A stretch of 64,000 nt of DNA from CBDCVN01 sp965223045 (GTDB lineage Bacteria; Deinococcota; Deinococci; Deinococcales; Trueperaceae). This document shows, in pieces, positions 34,973-44,008 of the stretch; the stretch's first letter is position 1; each line of letters starts with the position of its first letter. The position numbers and the translations under genes were made by a program. Below the pieces are notes generated by a model. It was not told where the DNA came from. It saw nothing but the letters and a program-made list of their open reading frames with translations, and made no database searches. Where the stretch lies: assembly GCA_965223045.1 (NCBI GenBank), contig CBDCVN010000013.1, positions 1,116,001 through 1,180,000 on the forward strand. Reading direction: 5' to 3'.

Positions 34973-37411
34973 TTAGTCATCTGTTCCAATAATAGTTATA
35001 CGAACAGTACCAGTATCCGTACCACCTCTATTATCTGTCACTGTATAGGTAAAAGTATCTACAGCTGTCTCACCACCATTTAGATTTTCAAAAACACCAT
35101 TGGGTTGATAGGTAAAAGTTCCATTAGCTGGTACAGAGAGTATTGCTCCACTTGGTAATGGTAGGCCAGCTGTAGTTAGCTTGCCACTACTAAGGCTTAG
35201 TCCTTGAATTTCAAGTATATTGAGGACCTCGAGCGAATCACCATCAGGATCAGTGTCATTGCCAAGTAAACCTGATGCAAAATCACTTACCGCCAACTCA
35301 AAATCATCCTCGTTAACACTGTAGCTATCATCTTTGGCAACAGGTGGTCTATTACCTTGCGGAGCAGTACAATTCAAGGTCACGTTAAAGTTTTTAATGT
35401 TTTCGTCAGGGTCATTGGAGGTAATAACAATTGTACCCTGTAAAGTGCCCTCACTAGCTGGGCAAGTAGCTTGTATATCTACCTGAATATTACCACTAGC
35501 GGGCACACTACCATTGCCGTTGCTTATAACACTTAACCATGTTTGTGAAGAGCTAGTTTGGTAGGTAAGTGTAGCATCACCAGTGTTACCAAAGTTAAAA
35601 GAAGAGCTGGCACTTTGATTGATATTTGCATTAAGAGTCACTACATTAGGGTTAGGGTCAGTAATATCAGGCTCAGGGGTAGAAGTGGCTTCTACAGTTA
35701 TATTGGCTGTGGCACTTTCATTAGAATCGGCAACACTGGTGGCTGTTAACGTGTAGTCTCTTGCTGTATTCGGTGCAGTAATTGTTACAGTACTGCCATC
35801 TCCGCTAACACCACCACCTGAAAAATCCCATGTGACAGCTGTATTGGTAGTGCCTGTGACTGTAGCTGTAAAAGCCTGCTGCTGTCCCGGCTGCAAGGTT
35901 ACATCTTCAGGATCTATCCTTACATTAACAGTTTGAGAACCTCCCTGTACAGCTACATAAAGTAGTAGATTAGCAGTGTTACTTTTTAAATCGGCTAATT
36001 TCCCAGAAGTAGCCACCAACTTGATAGCACTTTCCACTTCTTTTGGGGTAGCACTAGGATTTCTTTCAAGATACAAAGCTGCCACTCCTGCTACATGTGG
36101 TGCAGCCATAGAAGTCCCACTTAATTCTCGAGTGTTGCTATTACCTCCTTCCCAAGCAGAAACAATTTCCTTTCCAGGTGCAAAAATATCAACACATTCA
36201 CCTTGGTTAGACTCTCCCATAACTACATCTGCTCTATTACTACCACCTACAGTTATGACGTCACCTATGCCCAAACTAGCAGGAGCATAATCACAAGCAT
36301 TACCAAAGTCATTGCCTGCAGCTACTACAAAAACAATACCTCTACCCAAAGCATCCCGTACCGCTTGCTCTAAAATCTGAGAACCACTCCCTGCAGGAAT
36401 ACTCAAGCTCATATTAACAATAACAGTTTTGTTGTCATTAGGATTAACTTGACCTGCAACCCAATCTATTCCTTCTATTATATTTGCTAATGGAGTGAAG
36501 CCTGAGCAATTAGGAAAAACCTTGACAGGATGAACATTGGCTTCTTTGGCTACACCAAATGTTGTTCCTGCAACAATACCTGCAACATGCGTACCATGGC
36601 CATGGCAATCATTAGGATTATTGGAGTCCTCACTAAAAACGATGTTCCTACCAAGTCCTACTCTACCTTGAAATTCTTGATGGTTAGCCCAAAGTCCTGT
36701 ATCAAGAATATAAACACTTACTCCTTTACCAGAACCCTCATAGTTATAGTTACCATCAAGAGGTCTATCTCGTTGATCAATCCGATCAAGCCCCCACGCT
36801 CCTGTAGGTGGTTTTTGAATAGCACTAAGCCCAACAGGTGTACTAAGCGCTAAGGTGCTAACCTCTGCTAGATTGCCTACTGTATTGGCAGCTTTGGGGC
36901 TTAACCTAGCTGCAAAACCAGTTAAGACCTTGTCATAAATGTGTACAAGCTCACCGTCAGCATCACTAATTATATTCCTAGCAACACTATCGATATCTTG
37001 AGTTTGCAGATTGGTCGCTGATTCATCAACTAGAGCTATATAAGTACACTCTGGTCCGTCAGTTACAGTTACTACAATATTGTCATTTATAATTTCTTTG
37101 CCATCTTCAAAAGCTTTAGCGGTAACTGTGAAGCTTTTGGCCTCTACATATATGTGCTCTATAGATAGTTCCTCTGTTTGTACATTTGTGCCATCACCAA
37201 AGTCATAGCTAAAGCTAACTTTGCCTGTTACACTTTCTAATTTAGCTTCAAACTCTGCAATTTCACATTTTTTCGGTTTGGTGTTTACAGCCTGAATTGT
37301 ACCTTTTGAGTTAGGTTTAATAGGCCTTTTTCCTGATTTACTACAGCCTACAAAATAAATTAAGAGGGTTAAAATTATTAACCATTTTATACATTTAGTA
37401 AATTTCATCAT
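34973..37411 (-). CDS. Secreted S8 (aqualysin-type) protease with Ig-like and cadherin-like modules
   Basis: 812 residues. N-terminal signal with a lipobox-like YFVGC at residue ~23, a PKD-like module (SFSYDFGDGT), an I9 propeptide (TYIALVDES...), then the catalytic domain with Asp in VYILDTGL, His in GHGTHVAG and Ser in SGTSMAAPHVAG. GAWGLDRIDQRDRPLDGNY is the aqualysin/proteinase K-type opening. C-terminal to it are an Ig-like module (DPEDVTLQPGQQQAFTATV), an ASPM/BACON-like module and a cadherin-like module (RPPVAKDDSYSVNEDD). Start ATG at 37411 or 37408 with AGGAG upstream. First of three tandem paralogues; it converges on livF with only 22 bp between. Confidence 0.9.
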   Translation of the reverse strand: MMKFTKCIKWLIILTLLIYFVGCSKSGKRPIKPNSKGTIQAVNTKPKKCEIAEFEAKLESVTGKVSFSYDFGDGTNVQTEELSIEHIYVEAKSFTVTAKAFEDGKEIINDNIVVTVTDGPECTYIALVDESATNLQTQDIDSVARNIISDADGELVHIYDKVLTGFAARLSPKAANTVGNLAEVSTLALSTPVGLSAIQKPPTGAWGLDRIDQRDRPLDGNYNYEGSGKGVSVYILDTGLWANHQEFQGRVGLGRNIVFSEDSNNPNDCHGHGTHVAGIVAGTTFGVAKEANVHPVKVFPNCSGFTPLANIIEGIDWVAGQVNPNDNKTVIVNMSLSIPAGSGSQILEQAVRDALGRGIVFVVAAGNDFGNACDYAPASLGIGDVITVGGSNRADVVMGESNQGECVDIFAPGKEIVSAWEGGNSNTRELSGTSMAAPHVAGVAALYLERNPSATPKEVESAIKLVATSGKLADLKSNTANLLLYVAVQGGSQTVNVRIDPEDVTLQPGQQQAFTATVTGTTNTAVTWDFSGGGVSGDGSTVTITAPNTARDYTLTATSVADSNESATANITVEATSTPEPDITDPNPNVVTLNANINQSASSSFNFGNTGDATLTYQTSSSQTWLSVISNGNGSVPASGNIQVDIQATCPASEGTLQGTIVITSNDPDENIKNFNVTLNCTAPQGNRPPVAKDDSYSVNEDDFELAVSDFASGLLGNDTDPDGDSLEVLNILEIQGLSLSSGKLTTAGLPLPSGAILSVPANGTFTYQPNGVFENLNGGETAVDTFTYTVTDNRGGTDTGTVRITIIGTDD

Positions 37412-37571
37412 TATTTATGCTCCTGAAAATATTCTTTTAATGTTTTAACACCAGATAGTTTTATTAATAAAACTAGTTTAGCCTTGCTATAGCTAACCAG
37501 AAAAATCTTGGTTAGTCTAACCCTCCAAAATTTTGAAAGTTGCTCGAGAAAAACTCTTACTGACATCCATG

Positions 37572-40500
37572 CTATTGATTCAAGGGCAGATTTGTTGGTG
37601 GTGGGTTAAATGCTATAGCGTTTATGATAAGACCAGTTTCCACTTTAATTTTTATTGTTGGTTGGGGATTAGAACCATCCAAGCCAGCTGCTGCTCTGGC
37701 AGTATACTTATGTACCTCGTACTCATAATGATCAGTACCCTCTATATAGTGAGATAATGTTAACACCCAAAGATTTCCCTGAGCATCAAAGGCCAAGGAT
37801 CTAGGTGCATTATTGTTAAGTGGTGTTACTCTTATCTCAGGCTCAATGTTATTAGAAGATTGACCTAATTGATCTTTATTAAACTTGAACAATTCACCTA
37901 TAAGATTAGTGCCTAATAAACCTGTTTGATGACCTATCCACAAATTTCCCTGAGCATCAAAGGCAATCCCACCTCCATGAGTAGAGAATCCTTCTAGAGT
38001 AATGGCAGGAACAACATTATTTGCTGACTTGCTTAATTGAGTGCTGCTATACATTATAGCACCAACCCCTGTGCCTTTTACATAATCATCACTTAGTGTA
38101 TAATCTGGGTCAGTATTAAATAGTGACATCCACAAACTACCATCAGCATCAAAAGCACAATCTTCAGGGGCATAGAGGGAAGTCCGACTTATAGTAATAG
38201 TAGGTTCTGGAGCACCTGAAGAAGTTAACTGTTCAGCTGTGAATTTAACAATTTGATTTTTACGTGTCCCTGCCCAGAGACTCCCCTCTGAATCGAAGGC
38301 TAGGCAAGTTACTTGTTGCAAGCTAGAACCGCTCAAAATCACATCAGGTTTAAAATTACCTGCATTTTCTTGTTGTGAAGGGTTGAATCTAAGTATGCTT
38401 CCACTTATAAAACTAGTAACCCACAAATTTCCTCGAGGATCAAAAGTAATGTCATAAGCTTCAGAAAGGGCAGTATTACCACCTTTAATTTTACTGCTGG
38501 CCTTTGGACTCCCTGATTTCGCCAATAAATCTATTTCAAAACTACTTAGCCCTTCTTGGCCAGCCAAAGCTGCCCAGAGACTACTGCTACCACCTCTTTT
38601 ACCATAGGTTACATCTACTTTTGCAGTGTTGTTAGCAGTAACAACTACTTCAGAGGGATTAATGGTGGCACTATAAGCATTATCTATTATGTTACCATTA
38701 GGATTATCAATAATGTCTTCAGCAGTTATGGTATAGGTTCCTGATGCTAAATCATTTAGAGTTTCAGTGCTGTTTAATTCTTTAACAAAGCCTGCAGGCC
38801 CAATAACCTTAATTATTGGTGTGCCAACAATTGTACTAATATTGATTTCCAGACTCCCTTGTCCCCCACCTGTGTTTGCAACAGTTATATTGGCTGTAGC
38901 ACTTTCATTAGGGTCTGCAACACTAGTTGCTGTTAACGTATAGTCTCCTGCTGTGTTAGGTGCAGTAATAGTTACAGTACTGCCATTCCCACTAACACTA
39001 CCAGCTGAAAAATCCCAAGTAATAGCTGTATTAGTAGTGCCTGTGACTGTAGCTGTAAAAGCCTGCTGCTGTCCTGGCTGCAAGGTTACATCTTCAGGAT
39101 CTATCCTTACATTAACAGTTTGAGAACCTCCCTGTGCAGCTACATGAAGTAGTAGATTAGCAGTGTTACTTTTTAAATCGGCTAATTTCCCAGAAGTAGC
39201 CACCGACTTGATAGCACTTTCCACTTCTTTTGGTGTAGCACTAGGATTTCTTTCAAGATACAAAGCTGCCACTCCTGCTACATGTGGTGCTGCCATAGAA
39301 GTGCCTGTTGACTCTTCAGTATTGGTATTGCCTCCTTTCCAAGCAGAAACAATGTTTTCTCCAGGTGCAAAAATATCAACACACTCACCTTGATTAGATT
39401 GTCCCATAACTACATCTGCTCTCTTACTACCACCTACAGTTATGACATCACCAGTGCCCAGACTAGCAGGAGCATAATCACAAGCATTACCAAAGTCATT
39501 ACCTGCAGCTACTACAAAAACAATACCTCTACCCAAAGCCTCACGTACTGCTTGCTCTAAAATTTGAGCAACGCCGCCAGCAGGGATACTCAAGCTCATG
39601 TTAACAATCACTGTTTTATTGTCATTAGGATTAAATTGACCTGCAACCCAGTCTATTCCTTCTATTATATTTGCCAATGGAGTAAACCCCGAGCAGCCAG
39701 GGAAAACCTTAACAGGATGAATATTGGCTTCTTTGGCTACACCAAATGTTGTTCCCGCAAGGATACCTGTAACATGTGTACCATGACCATGGCAATCATT
39801 AGGATCATTCGAATTTTCGCCAAAAACAATGTTTCTACCAAGTCCAACCCTACCTTGAAACTCTTGATGACTTGTCCAAAGTCCTGTATCAAGAATATAA
39901 ACATCTACTCCCTTACCAGTAGCTTCATAGTTATAGTTGCCATCAAGAGGTCTATCTCGCTGATCAATTCTATCGAGCCCCCAAGCTCCTGCAGGTGTCT
40001 TTTGAATAGCATTAAGCCCTACAGGCGCACTAAGTGCCACAGTACTAACTTCTGCCAAAGTACCTACAGTATTGGCAGCCTCAGGACTTAGCTTAGCTGC
40101 AAAGCCAGTCAAAACCTTGTCATAAACATGTATAAGCTCACCATCGGCATCATTAATAATGCTTCTGGCAATACTTCCTATATCTTGAGTTTGAAGGCTT
40201 GCTGATGATTCATCAACTAGAGCTATATAAGTACACTCTGGTCCACCAGTTACAGTTACTACAATATTTTCGTTGATGATTTCTTTGCCATCTTCAAAAG
40301 CCTTAGCGGTAACTGTAAAGTCTTTAGCTTCTACAAATATGTGTTTTACTACTAATTCTTCTGTTTCCATCTTAGTGCCATCACCAAAGTCATATTTAAA
40401 GCTAACCTTGCCTGTCACATTTTCTAATTTAGCTTCAAACTCTGCAAATTCACATTTTTTAGATTTGGTACTCGTAACCTGAATAGTACCTTTTGACAAA

Positions 40501-40589
40501 ACCTTAACAGGTCCCCCTCCTCCACAACCTGAAAAGCAAATTAAAAGAGTTGCAATTATTAACCACTTAATATATTTAGTCACTTTCAT
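37572..40589 (-). CDS. Secreted S8 protease with C-terminal beta-propeller
   Basis: 1005 residues; lipoprotein signal ending ICFSGC. Same PKD, I9 and S8 layout as its neighbour (Asp VYILDTGL, His GHGTHVTG, Ser TGTSMAAPHVAG) and nearly the same DNA through the Ig-like module. It then differs: residues ~590-660 form a small beta module and ~665-1000 an NHL/SMP-30-like propeller with at least five blades of the form AFDxxGNLW (for example ITFDPRGNLWVTS, IAFDAQGNLWIGH). Propellers of this kind bind ligands or glycans, so substrate targeting is plausible. The 66-bp gap from the upstream protease gene suggests co-transcription. Confidence 0.9.
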   Translation of the reverse strand: MKVTKYIKWLIIATLLICFSGCGGGGPVKVLSKGTIQVTSTKSKKCEFAEFEAKLENVTGKVSFKYDFGDGTKMETEELVVKHIFVEAKDFTVTAKAFEDGKEIINENIVVTVTGGPECTYIALVDESSASLQTQDIGSIARSIINDADGELIHVYDKVLTGFAAKLSPEAANTVGTLAEVSTVALSAPVGLNAIQKTPAGAWGLDRIDQRDRPLDGNYNYEATGKGVDVYILDTGLWTSHQEFQGRVGLGRNIVFGENSNDPNDCHGHGTHVTGILAGTTFGVAKEANIHPVKVFPGCSGFTPLANIIEGIDWVAGQFNPNDNKTVIVNMSLSIPAGGVAQILEQAVREALGRGIVFVVAAGNDFGNACDYAPASLGTGDVITVGGSKRADVVMGQSNQGECVDIFAPGENIVSAWKGGNTNTEESTGTSMAAPHVAGVAALYLERNPSATPKEVESAIKSVATSGKLADLKSNTANLLLHVAAQGGSQTVNVRIDPEDVTLQPGQQQAFTATVTGTTNTAITWDFSAGSVSGNGSTVTITAPNTAGDYTLTATSVADPNESATANITVANTGGGQGSLEINISTIVGTPIIKVIGPAGFVKELNSTETLNDLASGTYTITAEDIIDNPNGNIIDNAYSATINPSEVVVTANNTAKVDVTYGKRGGSSSLWAALAGQEGLSSFEIDLLAKSGSPKASSKIKGGNTALSEAYDITFDPRGNLWVTSFISGSILRFNPSQQENAGNFKPDVILSGSSLQQVTCLAFDSEGSLWAGTRKNQIVKFTAEQLTSSGAPEPTITISRTSLYAPEDCAFDADGSLWMSLFNTDPDYTLSDDYVKGTGVGAIMYSSTQLSKSANNVVPAITLEGFSTHGGGIAFDAQGNLWIGHQTGLLGTNLIGELFKFNKDQLGQSSNNIEPEIRVTPLNNNAPRSLAFDAQGNLWVLTLSHYIEGTDHYEYEVHKYTARAAAGLDGSNPQPTIKIKVETGLIINAIAFNPPPTNLPLNQ

Positions 40590-40655
40590 TAATTATTTAT
40601 CCTCCTTATTTAAGGCTAAACAAGTCAAAAATCCTTTTTGGATTTCCTAAATCCT

Positions 40656-42920
40656 CTAATTATCTTTACAAATAATAGTAGCAGTGGCTCTTTTATTAGG
40701 ATTTGCAGCACTTATAGCTGTTAAAGTCCAATCATCAGGAGCACCACATAAGCCGAAGATAAAAATATGTTGGCTACTACCCTGAGGCTGGATTTGATTT
40801 GTTGCAATGTTATTGCTGTTTATAGGAGTCACCTCCCAGTTAACCACTGTGTTATTAGTGCAAGTTACTGTAGCAATAAAAGCTAATTTTTCGTTTTTGT
40901 CCAGCGTAGCTCTTTCAGGGCTTATAGAAACATGTGCACCTTGGCTACAGTCATCAGCTTCATTACTTACAATAATTTTGGCCAGAGCTTTAGCATTAGG
41001 ATTGGCTACACTAGTGGCTGAGATGATTTGCACACCGGGAGTTGCTGGTGCTGTGTAAGTTACAGTGTTACCAGTACCGTTTAAGTTACCATCGCTTACT
41101 TCCCAAGTTACATCAGTGTTTTGGGAACCTTCTACCAGAGCAGTAAAAGTTACCTGCCCATTAGGTTTAAGTTCTATATTTGCTGGTGTTAGGGTAACAG
41201 ATACCGCTGTAGCCACTTTAATAACAGCTGTATCACTAGCACTAGGATCGGCTACACTAGTAGCTCTAAGAAAGAATGTCCCTGCTCTTTTTGGGGCAGT
41301 GTATAGTACTTTATTACCATTACCATTTATTCCACCGCTACCTTCGCCTGCTACCCAAGTCACATTAGTATTATTGGTACCTATAACATGAGCAGTAATT
41401 TCAATTCGTTGACCGGGTTGAAGAGTAACGTTGTTTCTATCAAGCTCAACTTTTACTCCACTACCATTTCCTTTACTAGGCTCAACATAGATTAGTAAGT
41501 TAGGTGTGTTTGAGTTTACACCTCTAAGCTTATCTCTAGAAGCTAGATCTAGCAAGACACTCTGCACTTTGGCTGGTGTAGCATTAGGATTTTTTGCTAA
41601 GTAAATGGCTGCAGCACCAGCTACATGAGGAGCAGCCATAGAAGTACCACTAATTGATTTGTTATCTGTATCACTATCTATCCAAGTTGAAATAATGCTG
41701 CTACCGGGAGCAAAAAGATCAACACACGGACCTTGGTTAGAAAAAACGGAAGCTTTATCTAATAGAGTGCTCGAGCCTACCGTAATAGCGTTACCTTTAC
41801 CCACACGTGCAGGGGATTGTCCGCAAGCATCAGTATTTTCATTTCCTGCAGCAAGGACATACACAATTCCCCTACCAATAGAATTATTCACTGCCGCATC
41901 TAAACTATTTGAAACGCCACCTCCTAATGACATATTAGCTACAGCAGGCTTTTGATGATTTTGGGTTACCCAATCTACAGCTTTTATTACCGTGGAGACT
42001 CGAGTTGAACCCTCGCAGGAAAAAATCCTCACAGGATGCAAACTAACTTGTTTAGCAACACCATAAGTGCTACCACCCAATGTGCCTGCTACATGTGTAC
42101 CGTGACCATTACAATCACCTGTGCCAAGGCCATCATTAACAAAAGTAGTGCCACCTGTTACACGGCCAGTAAAATCTTGGTGGCTCGAGCGAATACCAGA
42201 ATCAATTATGTAAGCATGAACACCTTGCCCTGTTCCATCATAGCTATAGCTATTATCTTCTGGGCCGTCACGCTGATCTACCCGTCCCAAGCCCCAGGAA
42301 GGGACTGGGCTTTGTGTAGTATCAAGTTTAATAATACGATCTAGCTCAACAAAATCAACTTCGTCTAGACGACCGAGTTGGGTTGCTTCTTGACTACTTA
42401 AATTCACAGCGAAGCCTCTTAAAGCATTTTGATAGTTTTGAACTTGCTCGCCACCTATATTACTAGTAACCTCACCTAGCACACTATCTATGCTGGCTAC
42501 ATTATCTTTTAATACAACTATATAACTTTCTTCATCACTAGTGCTAGGAGCGCAGTTAGCATCATCATTAACTACTATTTGCTGAATCTTTTCAAGTTTT
42601 AACTCATTATTTTGGTAAATTTTAACTTTAGCACTGTAGCTTCCTTTTTCACGATAAAGGTGAAAAACATTGTTACCAGTTACCCTTAGGGTGCCAGTAT
42701 CATCACCAAAATCATACTCGTATTCTGCGCCACTTAAATCAGCATTGTTGGTAAGTGTAAATTCCACCTTGCCAGAAAGACAAGCCTGAAAAATGGGTGG
42801 GTCTGCCCAAAAGTCCCCTTCAGGAGTATCTGGAACAGGGTTAGGACTACTACTACAAGCTGATAGTAGTAAAAGAAGTATTATTATAGGAAATAAATTA
42901 TATTTTCTGATTATAGTCAC
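40656..42920 (-). CDS. Secreted S8 (aqualysin-type) protease with Ig-like repeats
   Basis: GTG at 42920 (MTIIRKYNLFPII) with AAGGAG upstream. Lipobox LLLSAC at residue ~22, PKD-like EYDFGDDTG, I9 propeptide, then WGLGRVDQRDGPEDNSYSY and the triad Asp (AYIIDSGI), His (GHGTHVAG), Ser (SGTSMAAPHVAG). Three Ig-like modules follow, two beginning with a V(T/E)L(T/D)..NVxLxPG pattern. It is the most diverged of the three proteases and the only one with the 11-bp-repeat promoter directly upstream, so it probably heads a protease operon of all three. Confidence 0.9.
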   Translation of the reverse strand: MTIIRKYNLFPIIILLLLLSACSSSPNPVPDTPEGDFWADPPIFQACLSGKVEFTLTNNADLSGAEYEYDFGDDTGTLRVTGNNVFHLYREKGSYSAKVKIYQNNELKLEKIQQIVVNDDANCAPSTSDEESYIVVLKDNVASIDSVLGEVTSNIGGEQVQNYQNALRGFAVNLSSQEATQLGRLDEVDFVELDRIIKLDTTQSPVPSWGLGRVDQRDGPEDNSYSYDGTGQGVHAYIIDSGIRSSHQDFTGRVTGGTTFVNDGLGTGDCNGHGTHVAGTLGGSTYGVAKQVSLHPVRIFSCEGSTRVSTVIKAVDWVTQNHQKPAVANMSLGGGVSNSLDAAVNNSIGRGIVYVLAAGNENTDACGQSPARVGKGNAITVGSSTLLDKASVFSNQGPCVDLFAPGSSIISTWIDSDTDNKSISGTSMAAPHVAGAAAIYLAKNPNATPAKVQSVLLDLASRDKLRGVNSNTPNLLIYVEPSKGNGSGVKVELDRNNVTLQPGQRIEITAHVIGTNNTNVTWVAGEGSGGINGNGNKVLYTAPKRAGTFFLRATSVADPSASDTAVIKVATAVSVTLTPANIELKPNGQVTFTALVEGSQNTDVTWEVSDGNLNGTGNTVTYTAPATPGVQIISATSVANPNAKALAKIIVSNEADDCSQGAHVSISPERATLDKNEKLAFIATVTCTNNTVVNWEVTPINSNNIATNQIQPQGSSQHIFIFGLCGAPDDWTLTAISAANPNKRATATIICKDN

Positions 42921-42962
42921 TATTTTAACTCCTTTAAAGAGCGTAATATCTCTTATTATTAA

Positions 42963-42994
42963 ACCTTAGATGACATCTGTTTCAAAATAGTTAC
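42963..42994 (-). promoter_or_regulatory. 11-bp-repeat promoter of the protease gene
   Basis: Minus strand: GTAAC, 6 bp, GAAACA, 9 bp, TAAGGT (weak -10), then a hairpin AAGAG / CTCTT at the presumed RNA start, then AAAGGAG and the GTG. Same spacing as the copies at 55751, 57364 and 58978, with the poorest -10 box. Confidence 0.5.
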
Positions 42995-43270
42995 ATTTTT
43001 GGGGAGCACCCCAGAAGAATTGCGATCTGCCATTATTAATTGAGTAGGATTTGGATTTTACAACTGTAATAGAAGGCGAATAATGTTTGCTGGTCGGGGT
43101 TTGGAGGACTTTGATAGAATAGACGTAGAAGTAGAAATGACCATAAATTACAAAATTCGGTAAAAACCTCAAAAACAGATTTACATTGTAGAAAAGCTTC
43201 CAATAATGTCAAGCCTTTTCATCGAAGAATAAGTCATTTTTATTGGAGGATATCCAACCACAAAATAGAA

Positions 43271-43308
43271 CTGCCTACAACTTACGAAAATCCACTAGCT
43301 GTAGGCAG
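43271..43308 (-). terminator. Probable terminator of the 149-residue secreted protein gene
   Basis: Nine-base perfect inverted repeat CTGCCTACA / TGTAGGCAG with a 20-base loop, about 50 bp downstream of the stop at 43361; on that strand TTCTATTTTG follows. The loop is long, so confidence is moderate. Confidence 0.4.
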
Positions 43309-43360
43309 AATCTTTACTTATCATTATGATACGAATTTTCCTACTAGAAAATATTCAATC

Positions 43361-43810
43361 TTATTTATCTAAACAAGACCAACGTGATACAGTTCTGCTA
43401 GCTTCTTCAAAAGTCATTAAAGGATAAGCTGGATTTGGCTCATTATGAATAACAATCATTGCTGCACATGTAGCAAATTGGATAACATCTTTAGAGCTAT
43501 AGAAATTACTTATTACAATCTCCTCATCTAACTCTTTTAATTTAATAATGACTTTTATAGCTATCTCTTCTTTAAGTACTATAGGAAAAGTATTCATTCG
43601 ATTATGAAAGACAATTCCCCACTTATTCTGAAATTTGACTAAATAACATTCACTTGGATTTTGAACTATATTGGCAAGACAAATAATTTCTTTGCTTTGA
43701 GAACTATGATCTTGAAGACCTATAAATTGATTATTCTTATGGGCAAACATGGTAAAGTTGCTGCTAATAAACAAGGGTAAAATCAAACCTCTGACTACAA
43801 AGTACTTCAT
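43361..43810 (-). CDS. Small secreted protein of unknown function (149 aa)
   Basis: ATG at 43810 with AAGGAAGGA upstream. Residues 1-23 (MKYFVVRGLILPLFISSNFTMFA) form a signal peptide without a lipobox. The mature part has four Cys (EIICLAN, SECYLV, FATCAAM, SRWSCLDK) and no recognised domain. Transcribed divergently from the BTAD-TPR regulator gene, with which it shares an upstream region carrying 11-bp-phased repeats; control by that regulator is possible. Confidence 0.55.
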   Translation of the reverse strand: MKYFVVRGLILPLFISSNFTMFAHKNNQFIGLQDHSSQSKEIICLANIVQNPSECYLVKFQNKWGIVFHNRMNTFPIVLKEEIAIKVIIKLKELDEEIVISNFYSSKDVIQFATCAAMIVIHNEPNPAYPLMTFEEASRTVSRWSCLDK

Positions 43811-43965
43811 TTAAAACATCCTTCCTTAATTCGGTTTAGATTAAAATTAGGCAATTACCTAAAAACGCATGCTAGGGAGATTTTGTAAAAGGGAAGCTTT
43901 CATTACAATATCTAGAACCTGCAATACCTTCTGAGTGCAGCAAAACTTTTAGATTTTGTAAGAAC

Positions 43966-44002
43966 CTTTCAACTCCCTTTCAAAATCTAAATTTGTTAAT
44001 AT
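43966..44002 (+). promoter_or_regulatory. Direct repeat and leaderless promoter of the BTAD-TPR operon
   Basis: CTTTCAA at 43966-43972 and 43977-43983 (exactly 11 bp apart), then TAATAT at 43997-44002 ending 6 bases before the ATG at 44009. No ribosome-binding site fits in that gap, so the message is probably leaderless. The repeat differs in sequence from the GTAAC/GAAAC family but has the same phasing. Confidence 0.5.
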
Positions 44003-44008
44003 TAAGCA

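Larger units (their letters stand above)
42921..43360. other. Intergenic region: protease promoter and facing terminator
   Basis: 440 bp between two leftward genes, holding the regulated promoter at 42963-42994 and an inverted repeat at 43271-43308. A 68-codon ORF (42966-43172) has no ribosome-binding site and overlaps the promoter; it is not called. Confidence 0.5.

Noticed and set aside
42966..43172. 68-codon minus-strand ORF between proteases and the small secreted protein
   Set aside because: No ribosome-binding site, no signal or domain, and it overlaps the regulated promoter at 42963-42994.
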